From assembly GCF_000429705.1 (NCBI RefSeq), contig NZ_KE386942.1:265241-329240 (forward strand): 64,000 nt of DNA. The letters are read 5' to 3'. The stretch comes from Alteribacter aurantiacus DSM 18675. GTDB lineage: Bacteria; Bacillota; Bacilli; Bacillales; Salisediminibacteriaceae. How positions within the stretch are numbered: position 1 is the stretch's first letter; every line of letters starts with the position of its first letter. Shown in pieces: positions 42,408 to 50,717 of the stretch. The position numbers and the translations under genes were made by a program. The notes under the pieces were generated by a model. It ran no database searches. It saw nothing but the letters and a program-made list of their open reading frames with translations, and had not been told where the DNA came from.

Positions 42408-43685
42408 ATGACTTTGGATCTTACAAAACAGTATGCATTAGAGATGGATAAGAACGACCCCCTAGCCAGATTTAAAGATGAGTTTTATATAAAAGAAGGC
42501 ACCACGTACATGATCGGGAACTCTCTTGGTCTTCTTTCAAAACGGGCGGAAAAGGCGCTACTGACTTCGTTAAAGGACTGGAAAGAACATGGCATCAACG
42601 GGTGGATGGACGGGGAAGAGCCGTGGTTTTATTTATCCGAAAAGCTGGGTAAAAAATCGGCCCCGCTCGTTGGAGCAAAGCCTGAAGAAGTGGTTGTTAC
42701 AGGCTCGATTACGACAAACATTCATCAGCTAATCGCAACATTTTTTAAGCCGCAAGGGAAAAAGAGGACCATAGTGGCCGATGCACTTACGTTTCCGTCA
42801 GATATCTATGCGCTGAAAAGTCAGCTCAAGCTTCGGGGGCTTGATCCCGCCAATCATTTGGTTCAAGTGGAAAGTGCGGACGGCCAAACGCTTGATGAAG
42901 ATACGATCATTGAGGCCATGACAGATGAAGTGGCCCTTATGTTGCTGCCGTCGGTGCTTTACAGAAGCGGGCAGGTACTTGATATAAAGCGTCTGACAGA
43001 AGAAGCTCATAAACAAGGCATTGTGATCGGCTTTGATTTGGCTCATTCGGTAGGTGCGATGCCCCATGAGCTTCATGAGTGGGGCGTGGACTTTGCCATG
43101 TGGTGCAACTATAAATATTTGAACAATGGACCGGGTGGTGTAGGAGGCTTGTTCGTTCATGAGCGCCATTTCGGGACGGAGCCGGGGCTTGCTGGATGGT
43201 TTGGTTCGGACAAAGAAAAGCAATTCGATATGGAACACCACTTTAGTCCTGCCGAGAACGCTGGAGCCTATCAAATTGGCACCCCTCACATCTTGAGCGC
43301 TGCTCCACTCCTTGGTTCACTTGAAATCTTTCATGAAGCGGGGATTGAGAGTGTTCGAGAGAAGTCGTTGGCTTTGACGAATTACTTAATGGCTTTAGTA
43401 GATGAGAAGCTTGAGGGACTTGGCTTCACCATTGAAAACCCTCGAGAAGATCACCGGCGTGGGGGGCATGTGTGTTTAAAGCACGATCAAGCGGCAAGTA
43501 TTAGTAAGGCGTTGAAAGCGAGAGGGATTCTTCCTGACTTTCGAGCGCCGAATGTGATTCGTCTTACGCCAGCGGCTCTTTACATTAGCTACTTGGATGT
43601 GTGGAAGACGGTTGATGCGTTGTATACGATTGTTAAAGAAGAAGAGTTTAAACAGTTTTCAAATAAGAGAAACGTGATTGCGTGA
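42408..43685 (+). CDS. kynU: Kynureninase
   Basis: A 425-residue PLP enzyme that cleaves kynurenine to anthranilate and alanine. Landmarks are YMIGNSLGLLSKRAEKAL at the start, VVTGSITTNIHQLIATF, FDLAHSVGAMPHELHEWGVDFAMWCNYKYL (positions ~215-245) with the PLP-binding lysine in NYKYL, and GTPHILSAAPLL. The ATG at 42408 has GGGAGG 7 bases upstream. The usual partners, tryptophan dioxygenase and formamidase, are not in the window, so it may act on kynurenine from elsewhere or feed anthranilate. Confidence 0.93.
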   Translation: MTLDLTKQYALEMDKNDPLARFKDEFYIKEGTTYMIGNSLGLLSKRAEKALLTSLKDWKEHGINGWMDGEEPWFYLSEKLGKKSAPLVGAKPEEVVVTGSITTNIHQLIATFFKPQGKKRTIVADALTFPSDIYALKSQLKLRGLDPANHLVQVESADGQTLDEDTIIEAMTDEVALMLLPSVLYRSGQVLDIKRLTEEAHKQGIVIGFDLAHSVGAMPHELHEWGVDFAMWCNYKYLNNGPGGVGGLFVHERHFGTEPGLAGWFGSDKEKQFDMEHHFSPAENAGAYQIGTPHILSAAPLLGSLEIFHEAGIESVREKSLALTNYLMALVDEKLEGLGFTIENPREDHRRGGHVCLKHDQAASISKALKARGILPDFRAPNVIRLTPAALYISYLDVWKTVDALYTIVKEEEFKQFSNKRNVIA

Positions 43686-43695
43686 GGATACGTGG

Positions 43696-43738
43696 AAAAA
43701 GCCCGGAAGCGAGTCTTAGGACTCGTTCCGGGCTTTTT
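43696..43738 (+). terminator. Terminator of kynU
   Basis: AAAAAGCCCGGAAGCGAGTC pairs with GACTCGTTCCGGGCTTTTT across a 4-base loop, one mismatch. Confidence 0.85.
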
Positions 43739-43779
43739 GGTGAAACTCTTTGGGTAAAGAGGTGTTCGTCTTTTTTTTC

Positions 43780-44010
43780 CTAACGTTCGGGATCTTGTCC
43801 TCTGTCGCGATGGGCGAGGTCGTCGGTGACACTTACGTCAGCGGCTTTGGTTTTGGTGTCTTGTTCGTGTGTGCCGTCGGCTTCGGTATCCTTCGTGTGT
43901 TCCATTTTTTCTGTATCGACGAGGCCTTCTAGGTACTCGTAGACGGCTTCGACTTGTTCTTCGGATAGTTCATCGATCATGTTTCGTACTTCTTCTTTTG
44001 TGGCTGCCAT
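43780..44010 (-). CDS. Small helical protein, MIDHL family member 2
   Basis: A 76-residue protein starting MAATKEEVRNMIDELSEEQVEAVYEYLEGL, the same helical opening as at 42044 and 50268, followed by a polar Lys/Asp/Glu tail ending GQDPER. GAGGAGG lies 9 bases before the ATG at 44010. It is convergent with kynU and has no partner gene. Confidence 0.65.
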   Translation of the reverse strand: MAATKEEVRNMIDELSEEQVEAVYEYLEGLVDTEKMEHTKDTEADGTHEQDTKTKAADVSVTDDLAHRDRGQDPER

Positions 44011-44081
44011 GTGTCTCATCCTCCTCTGATTCGTTACTAGGCTATTCCCGTTTGAGGAGGAATTAATCGTTTTGATTGAAG

Positions 44082-44125
44082 AAAAAAGCTTTCCGGACAC
44101 CTTTAATGTGTGCGGAAAGCTTTTT
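44082..44125 (-). terminator. Terminator between the subtilisin gene and small helical protein gene 2
   Basis: AAAAAGCTTTCCGCACAC and GTGTCCGGAAAGCTTTTTT pair across a short loop with one bulge. It has T-runs on both strands and ends the subtilisin transcript. Confidence 0.8.
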
Positions 44126-44130
44126 GACTT

Positions 44131-45261
44131 TTAGTAAACGAATGCGTCGAATGCTTGTACCAATCCGTTACCGAAGTGGTTGCTGTTGCCTAAAGGCTTG
44201 GCTGAGTTGTTTAACACGCTTCTCACTTGTGCGTTTGTGTAACCTGGTTGATAGTGCATCAGTAATGCGGCTACACCTGCTACGTGAGGGGAGGCCATGG
44301 ATGTACCATTGAGGCTTCTGTATGTGTTACCTGGGAATGTGCTTTGGATGTTCACGCCAGGAGCTGCAATTTCAACAGTTGGACCTGTGCTTGAGAAGGA
44401 CGCACGGTTGTTGTTCCAATCCACTGCTGCTACGGCCATCACACTATTGTATTTTGCCGGGAAGTTTACGGAATCTCCTGTGCCGGATGCGTTGCCGCTG
44501 TTTCCTGCTGCCGCTACAAGCAACACCCCTTGGTTATAGGCATAGTCAGAATAAGCTTGTAGGATCGAAGAGTGTTGCGATCCACCGAGTGACATGTTGA
44601 TGATATCCATTCCATTGTTTACGGACCACTCGATTCCTTGAGCGATACCGGAGTAGGAGCCATTTCCGTTGCTGTCAAGAACTTTAACTGCGTAAAGGCG
44701 AGCGGACGGTGCTACTCCTAGTACGCCGATGCTGTTGTTTAAGGCGGCTACCGTTCCTGCTACGTGTGTGCCGTGTCCATCTCCATCATAGTAAGGACTG
44801 CTTTCAGGCCAGTTTGAAAATACGGAATGCCCTCCATAGACATTTAAATCTGAGTGGTTTGCATCGATTCCTGTGTCAAGGACTGCTACTCTCACCCCTT
44901 GACCAAAGTATCCATATTGATGCACGTCAGTAGCTTGTACTTGTGGCACACCATATGGCGTTGTTTGACTCTTTTTCACTTCTGCATCTGCTTCAACATA
45001 TTTGATTTGTGGGTGATTTTGCAATCCTCTTGCTTGTTGCTTAGTTAGTGACAACTGATAAACCGGTAATAAATCGTATTCGTGCAAAATCTCAGAGTCT
45101 GATACACCAAAGGCGTTTAAGAGCCCTTTTTCTGCTTTTCCGTCAAACATCACTAAGTATTCTTCTCGATCTTGCTTTCCTACGCTATCTGCACTGGCAC
45201 TAATGGCAAATACGCTGAAAAACAAACAGACTGTCATAAATGCGACTAAAAGTCTTTTCAT
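44131..45261 (-). CDS. Secreted alkaline subtilisin-type serine protease
   Basis: A 376-residue preproprotease. The signal peptide (LLVAFMTVCLFFSVFAISASA) is followed by an I9 inhibitor propeptide (EEYLVMFDGKAEKGL ... IKYVEADAEVK) and the mature enzyme near SQTTPYGVPQVQA. The triad is complete: Asp129 in VLDTGID, His166 in GHGTHVAGT, Ser321 in GTSMASPHVAG, with the oxyanion Asn in AAAGNSG. The mature enzyme is about 275 residues, as in secreted Bacillus subtilisins. It digests external protein, which fits with the peptide importer at 30-36 kb. Confidence 0.93.
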   Translation of the reverse strand: MKRLLVAFMTVCLFFSVFAISASADSVGKQDREEYLVMFDGKAEKGLLNAFGVSDSEILHEYDLLPVYQLSLTKQQARGLQNHPQIKYVEADAEVKKSQTTPYGVPQVQATDVHQYGYFGQGVRVAVLDTGIDANHSDLNVYGGHSVFSNWPESSPYYDGDGHGTHVAGTVAALNNSIGVLGVAPSARLYAVKVLDSNGNGSYSGIAQGIEWSVNNGMDIINMSLGGSQHSSILQAYSDYAYNQGVLLVAAAGNSGNASGTGDSVNFPAKYNSVMAVAAVDWNNNRASFSSTGPTVEIAAPGVNIQSTFPGNTYRSLNGTSMASPHVAGVAALLMHYQPGYTNAQVRSVLNNSAKPLGNSNHFGNGLVQAFDAFVY

Positions 45262-45960
45262 CTTCCCAACCACTCCCTACTCTTTTTTGATCTAAAATAG
45301 ATAGACTATTCTGAACAATTAAAATAATACCACTAAATTTTACATTCTTTTATAGTATGATAGATTCTATTTATTACCATGATTGGACCTATTTTCTTGG
45401 TAGATAAAAGTATTAAACCAAAGACCCCGCCAACTTTCCCATGACTTTGTTATTACTCTACTTTTTTTTTGAGAGGTAGGAGGACTAATCTCTCATTTTT
45501 ATACTATTCCATTCTTATAGCTCAAAAATGATGCCCTACATCTTCTTGTTCGTTCAGTACACCTTTTATTTTTTGTGGAATTCTGAGTCCTTTTGTTATG
45601 CGTAGCTAAGTGCTAATAGCGACACTCCTATTACCTTGAGTCCTGGAGCCCCTAATAGTCATCAACTAAAGAAATCGAGTAAAGTAAATAAGCTCCACAA
45701 AGGTGTAGCCGAAATGTCCTTCGCTTTCCGTGGTGGTCCGGTGAGCCTCCTCACTTCGTTCCGGGGTCTCACCTTGGCCCCGACTACCACAGGAGTCTCG
45801 AACATTCCGGCTACACCTATTCACATAATAGAGTCGAATCGTCTTTGACAGTGAATGATTATAATTTGATATTCAGATGAGGATCTAACAATTACGTAGA
45901 AAAGGGAGTCGTTTCTAGTGAATTAAAGAAATCGATAATAAAGCGGAGCCTTGTATACTA
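45262..45960. other. Intergenic region upstream of the protease gene
   Basis: About 700 bases holding the AT-rich promoter region of the protease gene and a palindromic element (45700-45820). No credible gene was seen. Transcription of the protease should start near 45300-45420, but no single promoter is clear. Confidence 0.6.
45700..45820. repeat. Palindromic intergenic element, copy 2
   Basis: Ends AGGTGTAGCCGAAATGT and ACATTCCGGCTACACCT form a terminal inverted repeat. The inside (45722-45796: CTTTCCGTGGTGGTCCGG, TGAGCCTCCT, GGGGTCTCACC, GACTACCACAGGAGTCTCG) matches the core of copy 1 at 26449-26530 and folds on itself. Confidence 0.75.
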
Positions 45961-45994
45961 AAAAAGAGCACCCTTCTAAAAGTAGAGGGTACTC
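45961..45994 (-). terminator. Terminator of the iron importer operon
   Basis: AGAGTACCCTCTACTTTTAG then AAGGGTGCTCTTTTTT on the minus strand, i.e. AGAGTACCCT paired with AGGGTGCTCT plus T-run, close after the permease stop. Confidence 0.75.
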
Positions 45995-46003
45995 TCGTAT
46001 CGT

Positions 46004-47686
46004 TTAGTATTTTTTTAGTAGATAACGTAATGGTATAAGTGAGACTAATACAATCAGAAGTGCTCCTGGGGCTGCTTGATAGTAAATCGCCTCAGATGCA
46101 TTGTAGTAGACTCTCACGGCTAGTGTATCAAAGCCTGGTGGCCTTAGCATGAGCGTTGCGGGAAGTTCTTTAATTGAGCTTACGAACACGAGCGCTCCCC
46201 CTGCTAACACACCTGGCATGATCGATGGCAAAATGACCTTGACCATCACTTTCCACGGTGGTGAGCCGAGGCTTCTCGCTGCTTCATCAATCCTTGGAGA
46301 CACGAGACTCAAGGACGCCTCCCCCGCTTGCATCGCCTGTGGCAAGAAGCGGATCACAAAGGCAATGATAATCACGTAGAACGTGTTATACAAAGATGGG
46401 ATATGCGTATTGAAAATAAACACCATTCCCAGTGCAACAATGACACCTGGTAACGCATAGCCCGCATAACTCATTTTATCAATGGCTGTAGAAATAGGAG
46501 ACGGATATCGTGACTTCAAATAAATGACCGGTAATGACAAAATCATTGCCGCTAAGGCCGCTAGCCCCGATACTTTCACACTATTCCATGCATATTCAAA
46601 GAATCGACTGTCCAACGCGTCAAGTCCGATTCCGATAGACGTCCAGTATATAAGCACGGCAATCGGTAAAAAGACGGAAAAGAAAAAGACAACGCTCACG
46701 TAAATAATAGCAAGTGGCTTCCACTTTCCAAGGGCTAGCGTATCTGGCTCTCGAAACGTATTGGCAGTCTGATAGTATTTGCTTTTTTTCCTTGAGATAA
46801 CTTCAATCCAAAGAATCACCATCGTAAGAAGGATCAGCACAAGACTAAGTACGGATGCGGAAGCTGTATCAAAGCTCGCTCGTTGAAAGTAGATGGCTGC
46901 TGTAAACGTCACATACCTGAGCATGGCAATAGCACCAAAGTCCGAAAGAACGTAAAGAGAGATCAAAATGGCCCCTGCGCCGATGGCCGGTCGTAACATG
47001 GGCAGATTCACTTTCCAAAAGACTTGAGCTGTTGAGAACCCTTGAGAACGGGCTACTTCTTCATAGTTTTTATTCATTCTTCTGAGAGAAGCACTAACGA
47101 TTAAGAAAACATAGGGGTACGTAAACATCGTTAGTACGAGAAACACACCGAAGAACGAATAAATATTTAAGTTATAATCCCCGAGTATCGCCGTAAAAAA
47201 TGGAATTGACTCCCAAACATCCCGAGCCCAGCCACTTCGACCGAACACGATAATATAAGTCACAGCCCCCACATATGGAGGGATGACTAGGGGTAGGGCC
47301 AAAAGCCATTGCCACGCTTTTTTACCAGGCAAGTCCGTTCGAATGACAATCCATGCCAAGGTCACCCCAATTACAACAGCTGCAACCGTTACAGCTACCG
47401 TTAAGCTAAGGGTGTTCCATAAAAGTTGCGGGATACGACCGTCAAGAAGCCTCAGCCATGAATCTGCCCCTGCAAATATAGAGCGCCACACAACATAAAA
47501 GATCGGAATCGACATGAGCAACGCTACAACAAGACCTAAAATAACTAGAATAGGCCCTGGTGGATTCCCTCTCCACATTTGAAACCAAAAACGATTAATA
47601 AAACGGAGAAGGGCTGGAGAAGAATCTTCCCCAACCTTAGCATGTTTTTTGTTATGCATTTCCTTGTTGTTTTCGTCCCTCATCAT
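46004..47686 (-). CDS. Iron(III) ABC transporter permease, FbpB-type double permease
   Basis: A 560-residue membrane protein made of two fused permease domains, about 12 helices. Each half has an EAA loop: NKNYEEVARSQGFSTAQVFWKVNLP (positions ~210-235) and RIDEAARSLGSPPWKVMVKVILPS (positions ~480-500). This two-domain arrangement is typical of FbpB/SfuB ferric iron importers. It follows the binding-protein gene by 24 bases. No ATPase gene follows. Confidence 0.87.
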   Translation of the reverse strand: MMRDENNKEMHNKKHAKVGEDSSPALLRFINRFWFQMWRGNPPGPILVILGLVVALLMSIPIFYVVWRSIFAGADSWLRLLDGRIPQLLWNTLSLTVAVTVAAVVIGVTLAWIVIRTDLPGKKAWQWLLALPLVIPPYVGAVTYIIVFGRSGWARDVWESIPFFTAILGDYNLNIYSFFGVFLVLTMFTYPYVFLIVSASLRRMNKNYEEVARSQGFSTAQVFWKVNLPMLRPAIGAGAILISLYVLSDFGAIAMLRYVTFTAAIYFQRASFDTASASVLSLVLILLTMVILWIEVISRKKSKYYQTANTFREPDTLALGKWKPLAIIYVSVVFFFSVFLPIAVLIYWTSIGIGLDALDSRFFEYAWNSVKVSGLAALAAMILSLPVIYLKSRYPSPISTAIDKMSYAGYALPGVIVALGMVFIFNTHIPSLYNTFYVIIIAFVIRFLPQAMQAGEASLSLVSPRIDEAARSLGSPPWKVMVKVILPSIMPGVLAGGALVFVSSIKELPATLMLRPPGFDTLAVRVYYNASEAIYYQAAPGALLIVLVSLIPLRYLLKKY

Positions 47687-47710
47687 GCTGTCTCCTTATT
47701 TATACCAATA

Positions 47711-48835
47711 TTATCTTAATTCAAGATCTAAACCTGCATCTTCAATCAATGATACCGTATCTTCAAAGTAATTACCAAGTTCTTTTAATGGCATATCTTG
47801 AAGTTGTAGTTCATTTACAGAAACGGCATCTTCAAATGGTGGATCAAGATCAGGATTAATTGGTACTTCAAGGCTTTCACCGACAAACTCCAATTGATTT
47901 TCTTCTTGCAATATCCAATCCATGAATGCTTTTGCATTCTCGTCGTTAGGCGCTCCTTCTACCATACCTAAGCCGGCAGCATTTGCGATTGCTCCCATTT
48001 CACCTTCGCCTTGGTCAGCGTAGACAAATCCAACATTGTTGTCAGTCGGCTCTTCAAGTTGTTGGTGGTAGTAGTAGTTGTTTACTAGACCAAACGCGTA
48101 CTCTCCAGAACCAACGGCACGACGGATGTCTCCGTGTCCTTCTAAAATACCTGAAGCATTTTGTTGAATGGCTTCAACCCACTCCGCTGTTTTCTCGTCT
48201 CCCCACTCATAACGTAGAGCAGAAACGTTTCCAATCATACCGCCGTTTCCACCACGAGTAATCACGTAGCCATTTTCAACATCTGCCCACTTAGGGTCTA
48301 GTAGGTCTTCCATTTTTGTTGGTACTTCATCTTCAGACATCATATCTTTATTATAGATGAATCCACGAGCACGAGTTGAGATCGCAACCCACTCGTTATT
48401 TTCAGCACGATATTGCTCATCAATCGTATCTACGTTCTCATATTCTCCGCCTTGGAGAAGGCCGTTTTGATTTAAGTATTCCAATCCACCGATATCGTTT
48501 GAGATGAAAATGTCAGCTTGCACATTTGCAGCTTCTTCTTCCACTTGTAATGGATCGGCTCCGTGAAGGGCACGAACCTCAACACCTGTATCTTCCTCAA
48601 ATTTATCTAGCAACGCTTGAACGAATACTTCATTTCGAGAAGAATACACAACAAGTTCCCCATCAAGATCATCTCCAACAGCGTCTCCATCTTGTTCGGA
48701 ATCACTATCTGTTGTTTCCTCTTCCGTATTACCATCTGTTCCTTCTTCTTCAGCTTCGTTATCACCACAAGCGGCGACAAAAAGGACGGACAATGATAGT
48801 AATGCAAACAATAAAAACTTAAGCTTCTTATTCAT
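47711..48835 (-). CDS. Iron(III)-binding lipoprotein of the ABC importer
   Basis: A 374-residue extracellular binding protein. The signal peptide ends LFVAACGDN (lipobox, Cys23) and an Asp/Glu-rich linker of about 35 residues follows. The mature part is FbpA-like: LVVYSSRNEVFVQALLDKFEEDTG, ADIFISNDIGGLEYL, TRARGFIYNKD and, near the end, the Tyr-rich GLVNNYYYHQQL, where family members use tyrosines to hold ferric iron. Two Fur-like boxes lie just upstream. Confidence 0.88.
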   Translation of the reverse strand: MNKKLKFLLFALLSLSVLFVAACGDNEAEEEGTDGNTEEETTDSDSEQDGDAVGDDLDGELVVYSSRNEVFVQALLDKFEEDTGVEVRALHGADPLQVEEEAANVQADIFISNDIGGLEYLNQNGLLQGGEYENVDTIDEQYRAENNEWVAISTRARGFIYNKDMMSEDEVPTKMEDLLDPKWADVENGYVITRGGNGGMIGNVSALRYEWGDEKTAEWVEAIQQNASGILEGHGDIRRAVGSGEYAFGLVNNYYYHQQLEEPTDNNVGFVYADQGEGEMGAIANAAGLGMVEGAPNDENAKAFMDWILQEENQLEFVGESLEVPINPDLDPPFEDAVSVNELQLQDMPLKELGNYFEDTVSLIEDAGLDLELR

Positions 48836-48867
48836 CTGTATACCCCTATTCTTTATGTAGTCTGTAA

Positions 48868-48884
48868 ATGAGAAAGATTCTCAT
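48868..48884 (-). promoter_or_regulatory. Fur-like operator 1 of the iron importer operon
   Basis: TGAGAAAGATTCTCA, a 7-1-7 dyad close to the Bacillus Fur consensus TGATAATNATTATCA, 33 bases upstream of the binding-protein start. Confidence 0.6.
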
Positions 48885-48906
48885 CACCATCTAAACTGAA
48901 TTATAG

Positions 48907-48927
48907 TGAAAATGATTCTCATTGTCA
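48907..48927 (-). promoter_or_regulatory. Fur-like operator 2 of the iron importer operon
   Basis: TGAAAATGATTCTCA, a 7-1-7 dyad with two or three departures from consensus, followed by TTGTCA. It is 70 bases before the start codon, in promoter position, and supports iron-responsive repression of the importer. Confidence 0.75.
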
Positions 48928-49001
48928 ACAGGTGTTTTTGAGTGAATTTTGATTTTTTTCTTATGTTATTTTGTCCTCTTTATTTATACATAAACAAATC
49001 A

Positions 49002-49230
49002 AGCTGCCCCACATCGTGTTGGAGGGCAGCTCATTTCTTGTGCATGTTATCTATCGAAAGGCTATGGCAGCTTTCAGGGAAACCCTTGCACCTGGGTAAA
49101 GGTACTCTCAAAGTTCGGTTTACGACTTTACTAGTACCCTCTGCATTAATCGAGAGTTTACGATAACCATTCCCACTCTTTATTCAAGGGGGTGAACGTT
49201 CATAGAGTGAGAATGATTATCATTATTACG
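49002..49230 (-). ncRNA. Candidate Fur-controlled small RNA
   Basis: On the minus strand a promoter-like TTGACA (49261-49266) and TAAACT (49238-49243), 17 apart, precede a near-perfect Fur box at 49208-49222. About 170-220 bases then follow without a credible frame, ending in the hairpin AGCTGCCC / GGGCAGCT (49002-49031). The T-run after it is weak (TTGATTTG). This is the layout of an iron-repressed regulatory RNA such as B. subtilis FsrA, but I see no sequence proof. It could instead be a long leader of the iron operon. Confidence 0.35.
49208..49222. promoter_or_regulatory. Fur-like operator 3, orphan
   Basis: TGAGAATGATTATCA differs from the 7-1-7 Fur consensus at one position, the best match in the window. 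No protein gene starts near it on either strand. Confidence 0.75.
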
Positions 49231-49297
49231 CAATTTCAGTTTATTAAAAATGAAACGTGTTGTCAATTCATTTTAAGATCCCTAACTAAAGGGGATC

Positions 49298-49331
49298 AAA
49301 AAACACCCGCACGCCTGTACGGATGTTTTTT
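49298..49331 (-). terminator. Terminator of the TspO-like gene
   Basis: AAAACATCCGTACAGGCGTG followed by CGGGTGTTTTTT on the minus strand: a stem with G-T pairs and a T-run. Confidence 0.7.
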
Positions 49332-49341
49332 GTCCAAAGTA

Positions 49342-50100
49342 TTATCCATATACTTTTTTATTCGATAAAAAGAAGTAGACCACATATGCCCCCAAAATAG
49401 CGGCACAGGCCCAAGCCGTCATGGCAATGGCCGGGTATTCTCCTTGACGTTCAATGGCAATTCCTATAAATGCCCAGATGAGCACGAGTGAGTAAAAAGG
49501 ATCATTAAATGAATGTGTAAACCACAAGCCTAGTAGCAAGGCGATTACGAGTAAAAGGATCGTCCAAGCGACATTTGATAAGAATAGGCCCTCTTCAAAC
49601 CCAAGACTGTTGAATACGACACCTACGTTCACAATCGTTGCCACTGATACCCATCCAAGATAAATCGAGAATGGCAGTCTCATCAAAAACGACGTGTGAG
49701 GTGTAAGCATAATAACTCGGTAAACCACAATTAAGCTTACCAACAACCCAACCATCGCTACCATTGTTAGTAGGAAAAATTCGTAATGGAATAAAAGAAG
49801 CCATGAAACATTAAAGAAGCAGCTTATGATAAACCAGTAGCCAATATTGGCGTATGCTTCTTCATCAGCCGGACGTGCAAAAAATTGACGAATGACCCAT
49901 ATGATCAGAAGAAGATAAATTAAGCTCCAAATGGAGAACACATATCCTGCAGGGGTAAACAATACGTTCAAACGATCCGAAATCTCTCCTGCAGTTTGGC
50001 CATTGATCGGAACAGTGTTTGATAACACGTTTACAACGAGGACAATGAGTAAGGCAACAACGTTTGACCATTTTAATAAAAGGGATTGCTGGTAGTTCAT
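49342..50100 (-). CDS. TspO/MBR-related tryptophan-rich membrane protein
   Basis: A 252-residue protein with about eight hydrophobic segments, longer than the five-helix, ~160-residue TspO. Landmarks are FTPAGYVFSIWSLIYLLLI, like the TspO first-helix region (P-x-G-x-x-F-x-x-W), FNVSWLLLFHYEFFLLTM and YLGWVSVATIVNV. Related proteins are annotated as tryptophan-rich sensory proteins. Ligand unknown; porphyrin or tetrapyrrole binding is the family expectation. Confidence 0.75.
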   Translation of the reverse strand: MNYQQSLLLKWSNVVALLIVLVVNVLSNTVPINGQTAGEISDRLNVLFTPAGYVFSIWSLIYLLLIIWVIRQFFARPADEEAYANIGYWFIISCFFNVSWLLLFHYEFFLLTMVAMVGLLVSLIVVYRVIMLTPHTSFLMRLPFSIYLGWVSVATIVNVGVVFNSLGFEEGLFLSNVAWTILLLVIALLLGLWFTHSFNDPFYSLVLIWAFIGIAIERQGEYPAIAMTAWACAAILGAYVVYFFLSNKKVYG

Positions 50101-50267
50101 GTTCTCGGCTCCTTTCGGTATGCTACTTGTTTTTTACCCAAAAATCGAAAGAGATAAAAGCATCTATAGTAGTACATTATTCTTCCCAAGCTCAGGACAT
50201 GTCATGAAATTCCCTTGTTACTTAGCGGGCATAAGAAAAAGCATGCAAGTCAGCATGCTTTTTGGTT

Positions 50268-50465
50268 TTATTCTAATTTCATTTGTGTTGGCGCCGCAGA
50301 ATTTTTCCGTCCATTCATTTGCCCGTTACTTTTACTTGCCCCATTCATAGAACGCCGTTGTTTTCCATCTCTTTTCAGCTTCACAATATAATCATAGACT
50401 TTGACGAGTTCGTTATCGTCCAAGTGATCGAGCATCATTCGGATTTCCTCTTTTGTGTAGTACAA
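50268..50465 (-). CDS. Small helical protein, MIDHL family member 3, TTG start
   Basis: A 65-residue protein from TTG at 50465 with AAGGAGG 6 bases upstream: MYYTKEEIRMMLDHLDDNEL continuing VKVYDYIVKLKRD, the same pattern as at 42044 and 43780, then a basic Asn/Ser/Gln-rich tail (MNGASKSNGQMNGRKNS) in place of the acidic tails of the other two. Function unknown. Confidence 0.65.
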   Translation of the reverse strand: MYYTKEEIRMMLDHLDDNELVKVYDYIVKLKRDGKQRRSMNGASKSNGQMNGRKNSAAPTQMKLE

Positions 50466-50717
50466 GTTCTGCCTCCTTCCGCCACTCAACCAATAATCGT
50501 TTCGGCTTGTTCGTTTAATAAGGTGTACCCTCAATGCTTTAGAAGTAAACGTATATTTACACTATTTTCCTTTATTAGACCCTTCTTCTTAAAAGGCGTA
50601 CTATTATTAAGAATACGAGTCCTTACAAGAAAGTAGAACACCCCACCTGTTTGTCGTTTCAAATCCTCTTCCTAGGGAAAATGAGTAAATAGTAACGTTC
50701 CCAAAGGAGGGTCCTCA

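Noticed and set aside
45636..45848. 70-codon plus-strand frame
   Set aside because: It lies across the palindromic intergenic element copy 2; the reading reflects the repeat, not a gene.
48942..49166. 74-codon plus-strand frame between iron importer and TspO-like genes
   Set aside because: No ribosome site, no family pattern, and it runs through a GC-rich hairpin and a candidate RNA on the other strand.
49002..49230. T-box, SAM or cobalamin riboswitch
   Set aside because: None of the conserved cores of these classes could be found on either strand. The nearby Fur box and lack of a downstream biosynthetic gene favour an iron-regulated transcript.
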